Shown one piece after another: positions 8,972-16,788 of a DNA stretch of 44,574 nt. The notes below the pieces were generated by a model. It was not told the origin of the DNA. It was given only the letters and a program-made list of their open reading frames with translations, and did not search any database. Numbering within the stretch: the first letter of the stretch is position 1; every line of letters starts with the position of its first letter. The stretch lies in contig CAJYSA010000066.1 in the NCBI GenBank assembly GCA_913777325.1, forward strand, positions 1 to 44,574, read 5' to 3'. This DNA comes from an uncultured Sphingomonas sp. (GTDB taxonomy: Bacteria > Pseudomonadota > Alphaproteobacteria > Sphingomonadales > Sphingomonadaceae). The translations under genes were made by a program, and so were the position numbers.

Positions 8972-9048
8972 CGTCATTGCGAGCGCAGCGAAGCAATCCA
9001 GGGCCGGACCGGGACGCCCTGGATTGCTTCGCTACGCTCGCAATGACG
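8972..9048. repeat. ~77-bp REP-like palindrome, copy 1
   Basis: A full copy: left arm CGTCATTGCGAGCGCAGCG with AAGCAATCCAGG, a variable centre (GCCGGACCGGGACG), and the inverted right arm ending CTCGCAATGACG. It lies between convergent ppa and the TfoX-like gene. The long stem would also form in RNA. Confidence 0.92.
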
Positions 9049-9068
9049 ACGCTGGGCCGTTGAGCGCG

Positions 9069-9440
9069 TTAGCCGCTCGATCGGGTCGTACCTTTCCGCT
9101 TCCTGGCTGGCGCGCGTCGACCGGCGGCGACGCCCAGCAGCGCCCAGTCCCGCGCCGCCTCCGCATCGTCGTAGCAATCCTCCGGCGCGCGGCGGTAGTT
9201 CATCGAGGCGACCGTGCCGTCGCCGCGCTCCTGCGTGAAGCGCGCGCAGCTCGCCGCATCCCATGTCGCATCGCTCTGCGCATCGCCCTTGAACCACAGG
9301 CTGCCGTCGCCACCGACGATCGCGAACACCGTGCCGTCGAGATAGAGCGTCGCGCCGCCCATCATCCGCCGGTGCGTGACGCTGCCGTCCGCCGCCAGCA
9401 CCTCCGCGATCCAGTCGATCAGACCGTGATCGAGCGCCAT
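9069..9440 (-). CDS. TfoX N-terminal domain protein
   Basis: A 123-residue protein matching the TfoX N-terminal domain: a start like LIDWIAEVLAADG, then VTHRRMMGGATLYLDGTVFAIVGGDGSLWFK, and a C-terminal CYDDAEAARDWALLG helix. There is no TfoX C-terminal domain. A basic tail (RRAPARKRKG) ends the protein. TfoX/Sxy regulates competence in some gammaproteobacteria, but stand-alone N-domain proteins in alphaproteobacteria have no established role. The gene stands alone on the minus strand, flanked by two REP-like palindromes. Confidence 0.85.
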   Translation of the reverse strand: MALDHGLIDWIAEVLAADGSVTHRRMMGGATLYLDGTVFAIVGGDGSLWFKGDAQSDATWDAASCARFTQERGDGTVASMNYRRAPEDCYDDAEAARDWALLGVAAGRRAPARKRKGTTRSSG

Positions 9441-9483
9441 CGCTTGCTCTGCTCCGTTTGTATGATCACGTCTGATGATAGTC

Positions 9484-9560
9484 CGTCATTGCGAGCGCAG
9501 CGAAGCAATGCAGTGCCGGACCAGGACGCCCTGGATTGCTTCGCTATGCTCGCAGTGACG
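9484..9560. repeat. ~77-bp REP-like palindrome, copy 2
   Basis: The same element as copy 1 with a few substitutions (AATGCAGTGCC in the left half, CTATGCTCGCAGTGACG at the right end). It lies between the SMR transporter stop and the TfoX-like gene start, both on the minus strand, and could end the upstream transcript. Confidence 0.9.
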
Positions 9561-9588
9561 AGATGGGTCGATCGCGCGTCATCTTTTT

Positions 9589-9909
9589 CTAATGACCGGC
9601 CGTCAGCTTCAGCCCGGCGATACAGGCCACCGCGCCGAGGATCAGCAGCAGCCGGAGCGGCGTCGCCGCTTCGCCGTAGAAGAGGATGCCGGTGAGGACC
9701 GTGCCGAGCGCACCGATCCCGGTCCACACCGCATAGGCCGTCCCCATCGGGATGCTGCGCGCCGCGAGCTCCAGCAACAGCATCGACATCGACACCGAGG
9801 CGAGGAAGGCGAGCGTCCAGCCGAGGTGGCGAAAGCCGTCGGCGTTGCGCAGGCAGGTGGTGAACCCGACCTCGAACAAGCCACCGACGATCAACCACAC
9901 CCACGCCAT
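9589..9909 (-). CDS. Small multidrug resistance (SMR) family transporter
   Basis: A 106-residue protein with four hydrophobic segments, typical of SMR exporters. It has the membrane-embedded glutamate near residue 13 (IVGGLFEVGFTTCL) and the conserved SIPMGTAYAVWTGIGALGTV stretch. It looks closer to the SugE/Gdx guanidinium subfamily than to EmrE, but subfamily assignment by eye is uncertain. SMR proteins act as inner-membrane dimers exchanging protons for cations. Its ATG shares one base with the stop of the GNAT gene (TGATG), so the two are translationally coupled. Confidence 0.88.
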   Translation of the reverse strand: MAWVWLIVGGLFEVGFTTCLRNADGFRHLGWTLAFLASVSMSMLLLELAARSIPMGTAYAVWTGIGALGTVLTGILFYGEAATPLRLLLILGAVACIAGLKLTAGH

Positions 9910-10391
9910 CAGTCGCGCCCCGCCAACGTGCGCAGCGCAGGCCCGTCGACGCGCTGTACGGTCCATTCGTCCTGCGCGATCGCGCCCTTCGCGCGGTAGA
10001 AATCGATCGCGGGGGTATTCCAGTCGAGCACCCACCATTCGAAGCGCGCGTAATCGCGGTCGACCGCCATTCCCGCGATGGCCTTGAGCAGCGCGGCGCC
10101 CGCCCCCGCACCCCGCGCCTCGGGGGCGATATAGAGGTCGTCGAGCCAGATGCCGCGCTTGCCGGTCCAGGTCGAGAAGGTGAGATAGAAGATCGCGAAG
10201 CCGACCGCGCGACCATCGATGTCGGCGACCAGCGCCTCGGCGGCGGGATGGGCGCCGAACAGCGCGTCGTGAAGCATCGCCTCGGTGGCCTCGACCGCAT
10301 CGGGCTGCTTCTCGAAGACGGCGAGGTCGCGGATGAAGCCGAGCATCGTCGGGACATCGTCGGGGGTCGCGGGGCGGATCGTGACAATCAT
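9909..10391 (-). CDS. GNAT family N-acetyltransferase
   Basis: A 160-residue GCN5-type acetyltransferase. It begins MIVTIRPATPDDVPTMLGFI and carries the acetyl-CoA binding motif A at about residues 90-110 (LDDLYIAPEARGAGAGAALL, an R/Q-x-x-G-x-G/A variant), followed by WWVLDWNTPAIDFYRAKGA (motif B). The pattern resembles diamine/thialysine acetyltransferases (DLAVFEK near the N-terminus), but the substrate cannot be fixed. The start at 10391 was preferred over an ATG at 10412 that lies inside a REP-like palindrome. It is coupled to the downstream SMR exporter, possibly linking modification and export of the same amine-type compound (inference). Confidence 0.87.
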   Translation of the reverse strand: MIVTIRPATPDDVPTMLGFIRDLAVFEKQPDAVEATEAMLHDALFGAHPAAEALVADIDGRAVGFAIFYLTFSTWTGKRGIWLDDLYIAPEARGAGAGAALLKAIAGMAVDRDYARFEWWVLDWNTPAIDFYRAKGAIAQDEWTVQRVDGPALRTLAGRD

Positions 10392-10406
10392 GGGAGGGGA
10401 TCTAGC

Positions 10407-10482
10407 CGTCATTGCGAGCGAAGCGAAGCAATCCAGGGCAGCGCGCGGGACTGTGGATTGCTTCGCTTCGCTCGCAATGACG
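10407..10482. repeat. ~77-bp REP-like palindrome, copy 3
   Basis: A full copy with GAAGCGAAG replacing GCAGCGAAG and a shortened centre (GCAGCGCGCGGGACTG). It sits between the EamA transporter and the GNAT gene. Both are on the minus strand, so it lies just downstream of the transporter. Confidence 0.9.
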
Positions 10483-10494
10483 AGCGGATGCGGA

Positions 10495-11397
10495 TCAGGT
10501 CGCGCCTTCTAGCGCGCCCTGTGGCACCGCGCGGCGGCGGGCGGCATAGAGACAGGCGGCGACGATCACCCCCGCCCCCAGCAGCGTCGTCGGGGCGACC
10601 GCCTCGCCGAAGAACAGCCAACCGAGCACCGCCGCATAGACGAAGGACGTATATTCGGTGGTCGCGAGGAACCCCGCCTCGGCATGGGCATAGGCCCAGC
10701 CGAGCAGGAACAGCGATCCGGTCGCCAACATCGCCGCGATCGCGATCTTCCCCCACGCCTCGGGCGGGGGCAGCACCGCCAGCCACGGCGCGGCGCACAG
10801 CAGCAGCGTGGCGGTGACCGCCGATTGCACGAACGCGATCTCGCGCGGGGATGCGGCCTGGCTCTGGAGCCGCGCGACGATCAGATTGCCGGCGTAGAGG
10901 ATCGCCGACAGCAGGATCGCGCCGGCGCCCATCAGTGCCTCCGGCCCGAGCGCCATCCGCGCCTGTCCGGCGAGGATCACCGCCACCCCGGCAAGCGCAG
11001 CGAGCGACGCCCCGACCACGCGTGCGCCAACGCGCTCCCCCAGCAACCATGCGCCGAGCAGCAGCGCGAGCAGCGGCGCGATGTAGGTGAGCGCGATCGC
11101 CTGTGCCATCGGTACGCGCCCGAGACCCCAGAAGAACAACAGCGCCATCGCGGTGGTCAGCGTGCCGCGCGCGACATGCAGCCGGAGCGCGCGGGTGCCG
11201 ATCCGCCGCCCGCCGCCGATGCGCCATGCGACGCCACCGATGACGGTCGACAGCGTCGTTCGCCAGAGCAGCGCGTTATAGACGCCGATCGCGATCACCA
11301 GCGACTTCATGAAGGCGTCCATGATCGAGAACAGCCCGATCCCGCCCGCCGCCACGGCCAGCGCCAGCGTGGGGGAGAGGTGGCGCGGCGTGGTCAC
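10495..11397 (-). CDS. EamA/DMT family transporter
   Basis: A 300-residue member of the drug/metabolite transporter superfamily with about ten hydrophobic helices and two EamA repeats. The first repeat ends around FWGLGRVPMAQAIALTYIAPLLALLLGAWLLGERV, cited here only as a landmark spanning residues ~88-125. The second ends with ATTEYTSFVYAAVLGWLFFGE. The substrate is unknown. It begins with GTG at 11397, which overlaps the PIN toxin stop (GTGA). The transporter is therefore translationally coupled to the toxin-antitoxin genes upstream, which is unusual. Confidence 0.88.
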   Translation of the reverse strand: MTTPRHLSPTLALAVAAGGIGLFSIMDAFMKSLVIAIGVYNALLWRTTLSTVIGGVAWRIGGGRRIGTRALRLHVARGTLTTAMALLFFWGLGRVPMAQAIALTYIAPLLALLLGAWLLGERVGARVVGASLAALAGVAVILAGQARMALGPEALMGAGAILLSAILYAGNLIVARLQSQAASPREIAFVQSAVTATLLLCAAPWLAVLPPPEAWGKIAIAAMLATGSLFLLGWAYAHAEAGFLATTEYTSFVYAAVLGWLFFGEAVAPTTLLGAGVIVAACLYAARRRAVPQGALEGAT

Positions 11398-11780
11398 CGG
11401 ATCAGGTGGACGGCGATACCAAGCCCGGGGTCAATCTCCGCAAGACGCCGATCGCCCGTCAGCACCGGCAGTTCATAGCGGCGTCCTAGCGCCAGACAGG
11501 CGCGATCACCGAGGGAAGCGCCGATCGTACGGGTCGGCTCGCGGAGTTGCGCCGCGTCCAGCGCGTCCTCCAGTTCAAAACCGATGACCTGCACCTCATA
11601 ACCTCGAATGATCGCCAGCACCTCGTCCGCGCTGGCACCACGCTCCACGCCACGTGCGCAACATTCGGAGACGTTGATCGCGGACATCAGGCTTCGCCGA
11701 ACGACCGCAAGCACCTCATCCGCTCCGGGCTCACCCAGCATGAGCGCCATGATCGCCGACGCGTCGACGACGACCGTCAT
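11394..11780 (-). CDS. PIN domain ribonuclease toxin (VapC-like)
   Basis: A 128-residue PIN domain protein. The N-terminal aspartate lies in VVVDASAIMALML (Asp6), an acidic residue in INVSECCARG (Glu), and the C-terminal acidic cluster in LGDRACLALG and LTGDRRLAE. These are the expected metal-binding positions of VapC nucleases, which cut tRNA or rRNA. It overlaps the antitoxin gene by 4 nt (ATGA) and the EamA transporter by 4 nt (GTGA). The order antitoxin-toxin is standard for type II systems. Activity cannot be judged from the sequence, but no key residue seems lost. Confidence 0.9.
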   Translation of the reverse strand: MTVVVDASAIMALMLGEPGADEVLAVVRRSLMSAINVSECCARGVERGASADEVLAIIRGYEVQVIGFELEDALDAAQLREPTRTIGASLGDRACLALGRRYELPVLTGDRRLAEIDPGLGIAVHLIR

Positions 11781-12022
11781 TCCTCGCCCCAGTCGGCGCG
11801 ACGATCCTTCAAAAATTGATCGACGGAATAATCACTGCCGAAGATGGCACGGGCGCGGCGTTGCGAGTCGCGCACCGACTGCTCGAACGTCATGATCGAC
11901 AGCCCGCCCTCGGCATCCCTTTCGAGGATCAGCATGTCGCCGTCCTTGATGCCGAACTCGCGTCGCAAGTCCGCGGGGATGACGATCTTGCCGCCGGCGA
12001 TCACCTTCGCGTGATAGGTCAT
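11777..12022 (-). CDS. AbrB/SpoVT-type antitoxin
   Basis: An 81-residue protein with an N-terminal swapped-hairpin AbrB DNA-binding domain: MTYHAKVIAGGKIVIPADLR and REFGIKDGDMLIL (residues 1-34). A charged C-terminal tail (RRARAIFGSDYSVDQFLKD) would wrap the toxin. It is the cognate antitoxin of the PIN protein it overlaps. Starts at 12022 (MTYHAK) or 12046 (MSGPGGPDM) are both possible. The first matches the family N-terminus and has GGAGGG about ten bases upstream. The start region lies inside a perfect inverted repeat, suggesting autorepression. Confidence 0.9.
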   Translation of the reverse strand: MTYHAKVIAGGKIVIPADLRREFGIKDGDMLILERDAEGGLSIMTFEQSVRDSQRRARAIFGSDYSVDQFLKDRRADWGEE

Positions 12023-12046
12023 GTCAGGCCCTCCAGGACCTGACAT
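12021..12046 (-). promoter_or_regulatory. Inverted-repeat operator at the antitoxin start
   Basis: ATGTCAGG (12021-12028) and CCTGACAT (12039-12046) are perfect 8-bp inverted arms separated by 10 bp. The repeat covers both candidate antitoxin start codons and the ribosome binding site. This is the expected position for an operator bound by the antitoxin or the toxin-antitoxin complex. It could alternatively act as an RNA hairpin masking the ribosome binding site. Confidence 0.65.
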
Positions 12047-12058
12047 ATAACACAGGAC

Positions 12059-13183
12059 CTATGCCGCGACCAGCTTCGCCGCCGCGTCCGCCGCTTCGAT
12101 CTCGGCGGCCTTCGCCTCGACCAGCTTGACGATGTGCTCGATCATGTCGGCGTCCTGGACATGGTGATCGGTGACGCCCGACAGATAGACCATGTGCTTG
12201 CCATTGCCGCCACCAGTGATGCCGATGTCGGTCTCGCGCGCCTCGCCGGGGCCGTTGACCACGCAGCCGAGCACCGAGAGGCTCATCGGGGTGCGGATAT
12301 GCTGGAGCCGTTCCTCGAGCGCCTGCACCGTGCGGATCACGTCGAAGCCCTGCCGCGCGCAGCTCGGGCAGCTCACCACGCGGACGCCGCGGTTGCGGAT
12401 GCCGAGCGCCTTGAGGATCTCGAAGCCGACGCGGACTTCCTCCTCCGGCTCGGCGGAGAGCGAGACGCGGATCGTGTCGCCGATCCCGAACCACAACAGC
12501 GAGCCGAGCCCGATCGACGATTTCACCGTCCCGCCGATCAGCCCGCCCGCCTCGGTGATGCCGAGGTGCAGGGGGCAGTCGGTCGCCTCGGCGAGGCCCT
12601 GATAGGCGGCGACCGCGAGGAAGACGTCGGACGCCTTCACCGCGACCTTATACTCGTGAAAATCGTGGTCCTGCAGCAGCTTAATATGGTCGAGCGCGGA
12701 TTCAACCAGGGCCTCCGGGCACGGCTCGCCGTATTTCTCCAGCAGATCCTTTTCGAGGCTGCCGGCGTTGACGCCGATGCGGATCGCGCAGCCGTTGGCC
12801 TTGGCGGCGCGCACCACCTCGGCGACGCGATCGGACGAGCCGATGTTGCCGGGGTTGATGCGCAGGCACGCCGCGCCCGCGTCGGCGGCTTCCAGCGCGC
12901 GCTTGTAGTGGAAATGGATGTCGGCGACGATCGGCACCTTGGCGGCGCGCACGATCTGGCCCAGCGCGGCGGTGGAGGCGACGTCGGGGCAGGACACGCG
13001 GATGATGTCGGCGCCCGCCTCCTCGCAGCGGCGGATCTGGTCGATCGTCGCGGCGGCATCCTCGGTCGGGGTGTTGGTCATCGTCTGCACGGTGACGGGC
13101 GCATCCCCGCCGACGGGGACGTTGCCGACCATGATTTGGCGGCTGGGACGACGCGCGATATCGCGCCACGGACGGATCGACAT
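12059..13183 (-). CDS. ispG: 4-hydroxy-3-methylbut-2-enyl diphosphate synthase
   Basis: IspG (GcpE) converts methylerythritol cyclodiphosphate to HMBPP in the non-mevalonate isoprenoid pathway, using a [4Fe-4S] cluster. The 374-residue product has the N-terminal TIM-barrel region ([20 protein letters not shown]). The cluster ligands are Cys272 and Cys275 ([10 protein letters not shown]), Cys307 ([11 protein letters not shown]) and probably Glu314. The length is normal for the bacterial one-domain-pair type. The ATG at 13183 opens with [12 protein letters not shown]. It is divergent from the acyltransferase gene with 72 bases between. Confidence 0.97.
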   Translation of the reverse strand: MSIRPWRDIARRPSRQIMVGNVPVGGDAPVTVQTMTNTPTEDAAATIDQIRRCEEAGADIIRVSCPDVASTAALGQIVRAAKVPIVADIHFHYKRALEAADAGAACLRINPGNIGSSDRVAEVVRAAKANGCAIRIGVNAGSLEKDLLEKYGEPCPEALVESALDHIKLLQDHDFHEYKVAVKASDVFLAVAAYQGLAEATDCPLHLGITEAGGLIGGTVKSSIGLGSLLWFGIGDTIRVSLSAEPEEEVRVGFEILKALGIRNRGVRVVSCPSCARQGFDVIRTVQALEERLQHIRTPMSLSVLGCVVNGPGEARETDIGITGGGNGKHMVYLSGVTDHHVQDADMIEHIVKLVEAKAAEIEAADAAAKLVAA

Positions 13184-13255
13184 GCCGTCCCTATACGCGC
13201 ACGGCGTGGCAGTTCAAAGTCGCGGCGTGGGGCAAGCGGTGCTACGCGCCAGGAA

Positions 13256-14422
13256 ATGCAGCGTCATTACGGTCTGGACTGGCTACGCATCGGGGCGTTC
13301 GCGATCCTGATCCTCTATCATGTCGGCATGGTGTTCGTGCCGTGGGACTTCCATGCCAAGCTGCCCGGCGCATGGTGGGTGGCGGTGCCGATGATGGCGT
13401 CAAACCCCTGGCGACTGGCGCTTTTGTTCCTGGTCTCCGGCTATGCCAGCCGCGCGCTGATGCTGCGCAACAAGGCGCCGTGGCGGTTCGCGCGGCAGCG
13501 CTCGCTCCGGCTGCTGGTGCCGTTGATCGTCGGGGTCGCGGTGATCGTGCCGGTGCAGCCCTGGGTCGAGCTGCGCGAGAAATACGGCTATCCCCACGGC
13601 TTCGGGCACTTCTGGTTGCACGACTACTTTCAATTTACCAGCATCGGGACGCTGTTTCTCCCCGCCTGGAACCACCTCTGGTTCGTCGGGTATCTCTGGG
13701 TGTACACATTGGCGCTCGCCGCCGGCGCGCTGCTGATCCCGCAGGCGGTGCGACGCGGCGCGCAGGCCGGGTTCGCGGCGATGATGCGCGGGCCGGCACT
13801 GCTGATCGTACCGATCGGATGGATGGTGGTCGTCAACTTCGTACTGTTCCCCGGCGCGCGCGAGACGCATGCGCTGGTCGACGACTGGGTGGCGCACGCC
13901 AGCTACTTCCCGTTCTTCCTGTTCGGCTATGCGCTGGCCTGCGCGCCGCACACGCTGGCGGCGCTGGTCAGGCGGTGGAAGGCGTCGGCGGCGATCGCGG
14001 TCGTCGCCTACGCCCTGGTCGCGGGGATCGAGATCCGCTGGCCCGGCAGCACGATGCCCCGCCCGTGGGGCACGGTGTTCGCGCTGGCGCGCGCAGTGGA
14101 GGCCTGGGGCGCGGTGGCGGCGCTGATCGGCTATGCCGACGGTCACTGGAACCGCGACCGCCGCTGGCGCCGGACGCTGACCGAGGCGGTGTTCCCCTTC
14201 TACATCGTCCACCAGTCGATCATCGTGCTGGTCGCCTATTGGCTCCTGCCGCTCGCGCTGCCCGGCTGGGCGGCGTTCGCGGTGCTGGTGACCGCGACGA
14301 TCGCGGGATGCTGGGCGTTCTACCTGATCGGGCGGCGGATCGGGCCGCTGCGCCCGCTGATCGGGCTGCGCCGCCACGCGTCGCGACGCACGCACGTCGA
14401 TCCGCGACCGGCGATCATGTGA
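13256..14422 (+). CDS. Acyltransferase 3 family membrane protein
   Basis: A 388-residue polytopic membrane protein with about ten hydrophobic helices. The N-terminus MQRHYGLDWLRIGAFAILIL, followed by a conserved histidine (LYHVGMVF), is typical of acyltransferase-3/OpgC-like enzymes. These transfer acyl groups to surface glycans or glucans. Later landmarks are HLWFVGYLWVY and FPFYIVHQSIIVLVAYWLL. The acceptor is unknown. AGGA lies very close to the ATG, so the ribosome binding site is not ideal, but no better in-frame start was seen. The gene is monocistronic, convergent with motB. Confidence 0.85.
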   Translation: MQRHYGLDWLRIGAFAILILYHVGMVFVPWDFHAKLPGAWWVAVPMMASNPWRLALLFLVSGYASRALMLRNKAPWRFARQRSLRLLVPLIVGVAVIVPVQPWVELREKYGYPHGFGHFWLHDYFQFTSIGTLFLPAWNHLWFVGYLWVYTLALAAGALLIPQAVRRGAQAGFAAMMRGPALLIVPIGWMVVVNFVLFPGARETHALVDDWVAHASYFPFFLFGYALACAPHTLAALVRRWKASAAIAVVAYALVAGIEIRWPGSTMPRPWGTVFALARAVEAWGAVAALIGYADGHWNRDRRWRRTLTEAVFPFYIVHQSIIVLVAYWLLPLALPGWAAFAVLVTATIAGCWAFYLIGRRIGPLRPLIGLRRHASRRTHVDPRPAIM

Positions 14423-14447
14423 GGCGATGCGTGTGCTTGAGGCACGT

Positions 14448-14493
14448 GCTTCGACAGGCTCAGCACGAACGCTTCGACAGGCTCAGCACGAGC
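14448..14493. repeat. Tandem 23-bp GCTTCGACAGGCTCAGCACG repeat
   Basis: Two direct copies of a 23-bp unit (14448-14470 and 14471-14493), differing at one position near the end (GAAC versus GAGC). They occupy the gap between the convergent acyltransferase and motB genes. The same core recurs at 16540-16690, so it is a dispersed intergenic family. Confidence 0.85.
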
Positions 14494-14523
14494 GGACAAG
14501 GGAGGCGAGCGCAGGGACCGGCG

Positions 14524-15420
14524 TTACTGCCCGAACGTGCCCGCGCGGTAGAGCAGGGTGATCGCGACGCGGCGGTTGCGCGGATCCTGTGGGTTGTCGG
14601 CGATCATCGGCTCGCGATCCGCCACGCCCTCGATCCGGTTGAAGCGCGCCTCCGGGATGCCGCCCAGCGCCAGCCGCCGCCGCGTCGATTCGGCGCGGCC
14701 CGACGACAGCATCCAGTTGTTCATCGCGCGCGGATCGCCGAACGGCAGGCTGTCGGTATAGCCGCGGATCATGATCGGGTTCGGCGTCTCCTTGATCCCT
14801 TGCGCGACCAGCCCGATCAGCGCCGAGGCGTCGGTGGCGAGCGCGGTGGTGCCGAGCGCGAACATCGAATAATCGGCGTCGTCGACCAGATCGATGCGCA
14901 TCCCGTCGGGCGTCATCGTGAAGCGGATGTGCTTGGCGAGCTTCGCAAGGTCGCGGCTCTGCGCGATCTTCTCCATCACGTCCTGGCGCATCTTGGCGAA
15001 GCGCTTCGCATCCTCCTTCGCCATCGTGCTGCGCAGCGACCCCTTGGTGCCGAAGCCCTTCATCTCGCCGACCGGATTGTCGGTGACGAGCGCCAGCGCG
15101 TGCAGATCCGAGGTGCCCGCCTTCGGCCCGATCTTCTCCTTCGAGGTCAGCGATTCGCCGCCGCCGATCCCCTGCCCGCCGATCCCGACACGCTTCTTGT
15201 CGATCAGCGTCGGCGCGAAATAGTCGGCGATGCCCTTGCGCTGCTTCTCGGTGGTCGCGCCCAGCAGCCACAGGAGCAGGAAGAACGCCATCATCGCGGT
15301 CACGAAATCGGCATAGGCGACCTTCCACGCGCCGCCGTGGTGCCCGCCGGCGACCATCGTGATCTTCTTGACGATGACGATCTTGGGCGGCTCGTTCTTG
15401 CCGTGCGGAGCTTTTGCCAT
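14524..15420 (-). CDS. motB: Flagellar motor protein MotB
   Basis: The peptidoglycan-anchored stator subunit, 298 residues. A single transmembrane helix (KVAYADFVTAMMAFFLLLWL, residues 33-52) contains the proton-carrying Asp38. The C-terminal OmpA/MotB domain (about 150-298) includes IMIRGYTDSLPF, NNWMLSSGRAEST and NRRVAITLLYR. MotB forms the ion channel with MotA in the inner membrane and binds the cell wall. It follows motA after 5 bases on the minus strand, forming a two-gene operon at the edge of the flagellar cluster. Confidence 0.95.
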   Translation of the reverse strand: MAKAPHGKNEPPKIVIVKKITMVAGGHHGGAWKVAYADFVTAMMAFFLLLWLLGATTEKQRKGIADYFAPTLIDKKRVGIGGQGIGGGESLTSKEKIGPKAGTSDLHALALVTDNPVGEMKGFGTKGSLRSTMAKEDAKRFAKMRQDVMEKIAQSRDLAKLAKHIRFTMTPDGMRIDLVDDADYSMFALGTTALATDASALIGLVAQGIKETPNPIMIRGYTDSLPFGDPRAMNNWMLSSGRAESTRRRLALGGIPEARFNRIEGVADREPMIADNPQDPRNRRVAITLLYRAGTFGQ

Positions 15421-15425
15421 CGCGC

Positions 15426-16289
15426 TTACTTACCGCGCAGGCCGTCGAAGACCTCGGCAAAGCCGGGCTGGTTCTTGTGCTCGATCCCCGAGCGCGCCGC
15501 CTCGATCACCAGCGGCTGCGGATGGCCGTGGAGCGAGGCGATGATGATCTGCTTGACGACGTGATAGATCGCCGCGTCCGCCTCCACGACCTGCTTCAGC
15601 CGGCCCGCGAACGGATTGACGATGCCGTACGCCAGCAGCACGCCCATGAAGGTGCCGACCAGCGCCGAGCCGATCATCCCGCCGAGCACCGACGGCGGCT
15701 TGTCGATCGATCCCATCGTCTTCACGATGCCGAGCACCGCCGCGACGATGCCGAGCGCGGGAAGCGCGTCGGCCAGGCTCTGGAGCGTATGTTCCGGCCC
15801 CTCGACCTCGTGGTGGTGGGTCTTGATCGCATTCTCCATGACCTCCTCGACCGCATGGACGTCGAGCGTGCCCGAGGACACGACGACCAGCCGCAGCGTG
15901 TCGGCGATCAGGTTGACCAGCGAATGGTCCTTCAGCAGCTTGGGATATTCGGCGAACACCGCCGACGACTTGGGATCCTCGACATGCGGCTCGAGCGCGA
16001 TCGGCCCCTCCATCCGCAGCATCTTCATCAGCTTGCTGACCAGGAAGATGACGTCGAGATAGTCCTGCTTCTTGTATTTCGGCCCCTTGAAGACCTTGCC
16101 CAGGCCGCCGCCCAGCGCCTTCAGCTCCTTGCCCGAATTGCCGATGACCAGCGCGCCGACCGCGGCGCCGCCGATGATGAGCATTTCGTGGGGAATCGCC
16201 TCGAACACGGGTTCGAGATTGCCGCCGGTGATGGCGAAACCGCCGAACACCATGCCAAGGAGGATGACGAGGCCGATGGCCGGGAACAT
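15426..16289 (-). CDS. motA: Flagellar motor stator protein MotA
   Basis: A 287-residue stator subunit with four hydrophobic helices: near residues 3-22 (FPAIGLVILLGMVFGGFAI), 34-51, and two in the C-terminal half (ALGIVAAVLGIVKTMG; IGSALVGTFMGVLLAYGIV). The cytoplasmic loop with charged residues that contact FliG lies between helices 2 and 3. It has the full MotA architecture, unlike the shorter paralogue at 26005-26694. It starts at ATG 16289 with GGGGA about eight bases upstream. A convincing sigma-28 or sigma-54 promoter was not found in the sequence before it. Confidence 0.95.
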   Translation of the reverse strand: MFPAIGLVILLGMVFGGFAITGGNLEPVFEAIPHEMLIIGGAAVGALVIGNSGKELKALGGGLGKVFKGPKYKKQDYLDVIFLVSKLMKMLRMEGPIALEPHVEDPKSSAVFAEYPKLLKDHSLVNLIADTLRLVVVSSGTLDVHAVEEVMENAIKTHHHEVEGPEHTLQSLADALPALGIVAAVLGIVKTMGSIDKPPSVLGGMIGSALVGTFMGVLLAYGIVNPFAGRLKQVVEADAAIYHVVKQIIIASLHGHPQPLVIEAARSGIEHKNQPGFAEVFDGLRGK

Positions 16290-16539
16290 GCGGTTTTCCC
16301 CAAACTTGCTGGCGGGATGATTCTTCGAGGGGAGTGGTTAACCCGGCAGCGGTGGAGAAGTGGTTACCGGCGCGGCGGTTACGCGGGGTTCACCGGTCGG
16401 GGGGTGTAGGGGGCATGTGCTTCGGCGCGAACGGAGAGAGGGGAGGCCACGAACCGCGGGCGGAGGCACGCGCGTTGCTTCCACCCGTTCGTCCCGAGCC
16501 TGTCGATGTGGAGCGGAGACGGGTGCGCTTCGGGCACGT

Positions 16540-16690
16540 GCTTCGACAAGCTCAGCACGAACGGGCGAAGGAGGATGGGCTTCGACACGCTCAGCATGAA
16601 CGGGCGGGGGAGGATGGGCTTCGACACGCTCAGCACGAACGGGTGAGGGAGAATCGGCTTCGGCCCGCTCGGCACGGGCGGGGCCGAAGG
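16540..16690. repeat. 39-bp tandem repeat array
   Basis: Four units start at 16540, 16579, 16618 and 16657. Each begins GCTTCGACAMGCTCAGCA and ends in GGGCG-(A/G)AGGAGGATGG or a variant; the last is degenerate and incomplete. The core matches the 23-bp repeat at 14448-14493, here expanded with a G-rich spacer of constant length. It lies between motA and flgL. It is not a CRISPR array: there are no unique spacers. Confidence 0.85.
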
Positions 16691-16700
16691 TGCCAGTCGT

Positions 16701-16779
16701 TCGCCACGGCGAGCGTAGCGAAGCAACCCGGGGCCGGATCAGGACGCCGTGGATTGCTTCGCTACGCTCGCCATGACGA
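16701..16779. repeat. REP-like palindrome, diverged copy 4
   Basis: Both arms are present but changed (left TCGCCACGGCGAGCGTAGCG, right GCTACGCTCGCCATGACG), with AAGCAACCCGG in the left half. The changes preserve much of the pairing. It starts right after the flgL stop and could end the flgKL transcript. Confidence 0.88.
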
Positions 16780-16788
16780 CAAGGGCGA

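Larger units (their letters stand above)
16290..16788. other. Non-coding gap between motA and flgL
   Basis: About 500 bases without a supported gene. The motA-proximal part should hold its promoter, but no clear box was found. The rest carries a 39-bp tandem repeat array and a REP-like palindrome (both listed). A plus-strand frame runs through the array, but its peptide is just a 13-residue repeat product. Confidence 0.6.

Noticed and set aside
9909-10412. Longer GNAT start at 10412
   Set aside because: The extra codons lie inside a REP-like palindrome, and the family N-terminus fits the start at 10391.
16301-16327. Weak sigma-28 like promoter before motA (CGAAG-N14-CAAGTTTG on the minus strand)
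   Set aside because: Spacing is right but both boxes deviate, and the implied start would fall about five bases before the ATG, excluding the ribosome binding site.
16540-16690. Possible CRISPR array
   Set aside because: The units are contiguous 39-bp tandem repeats without distinct spacers, and no cas genes are nearby.
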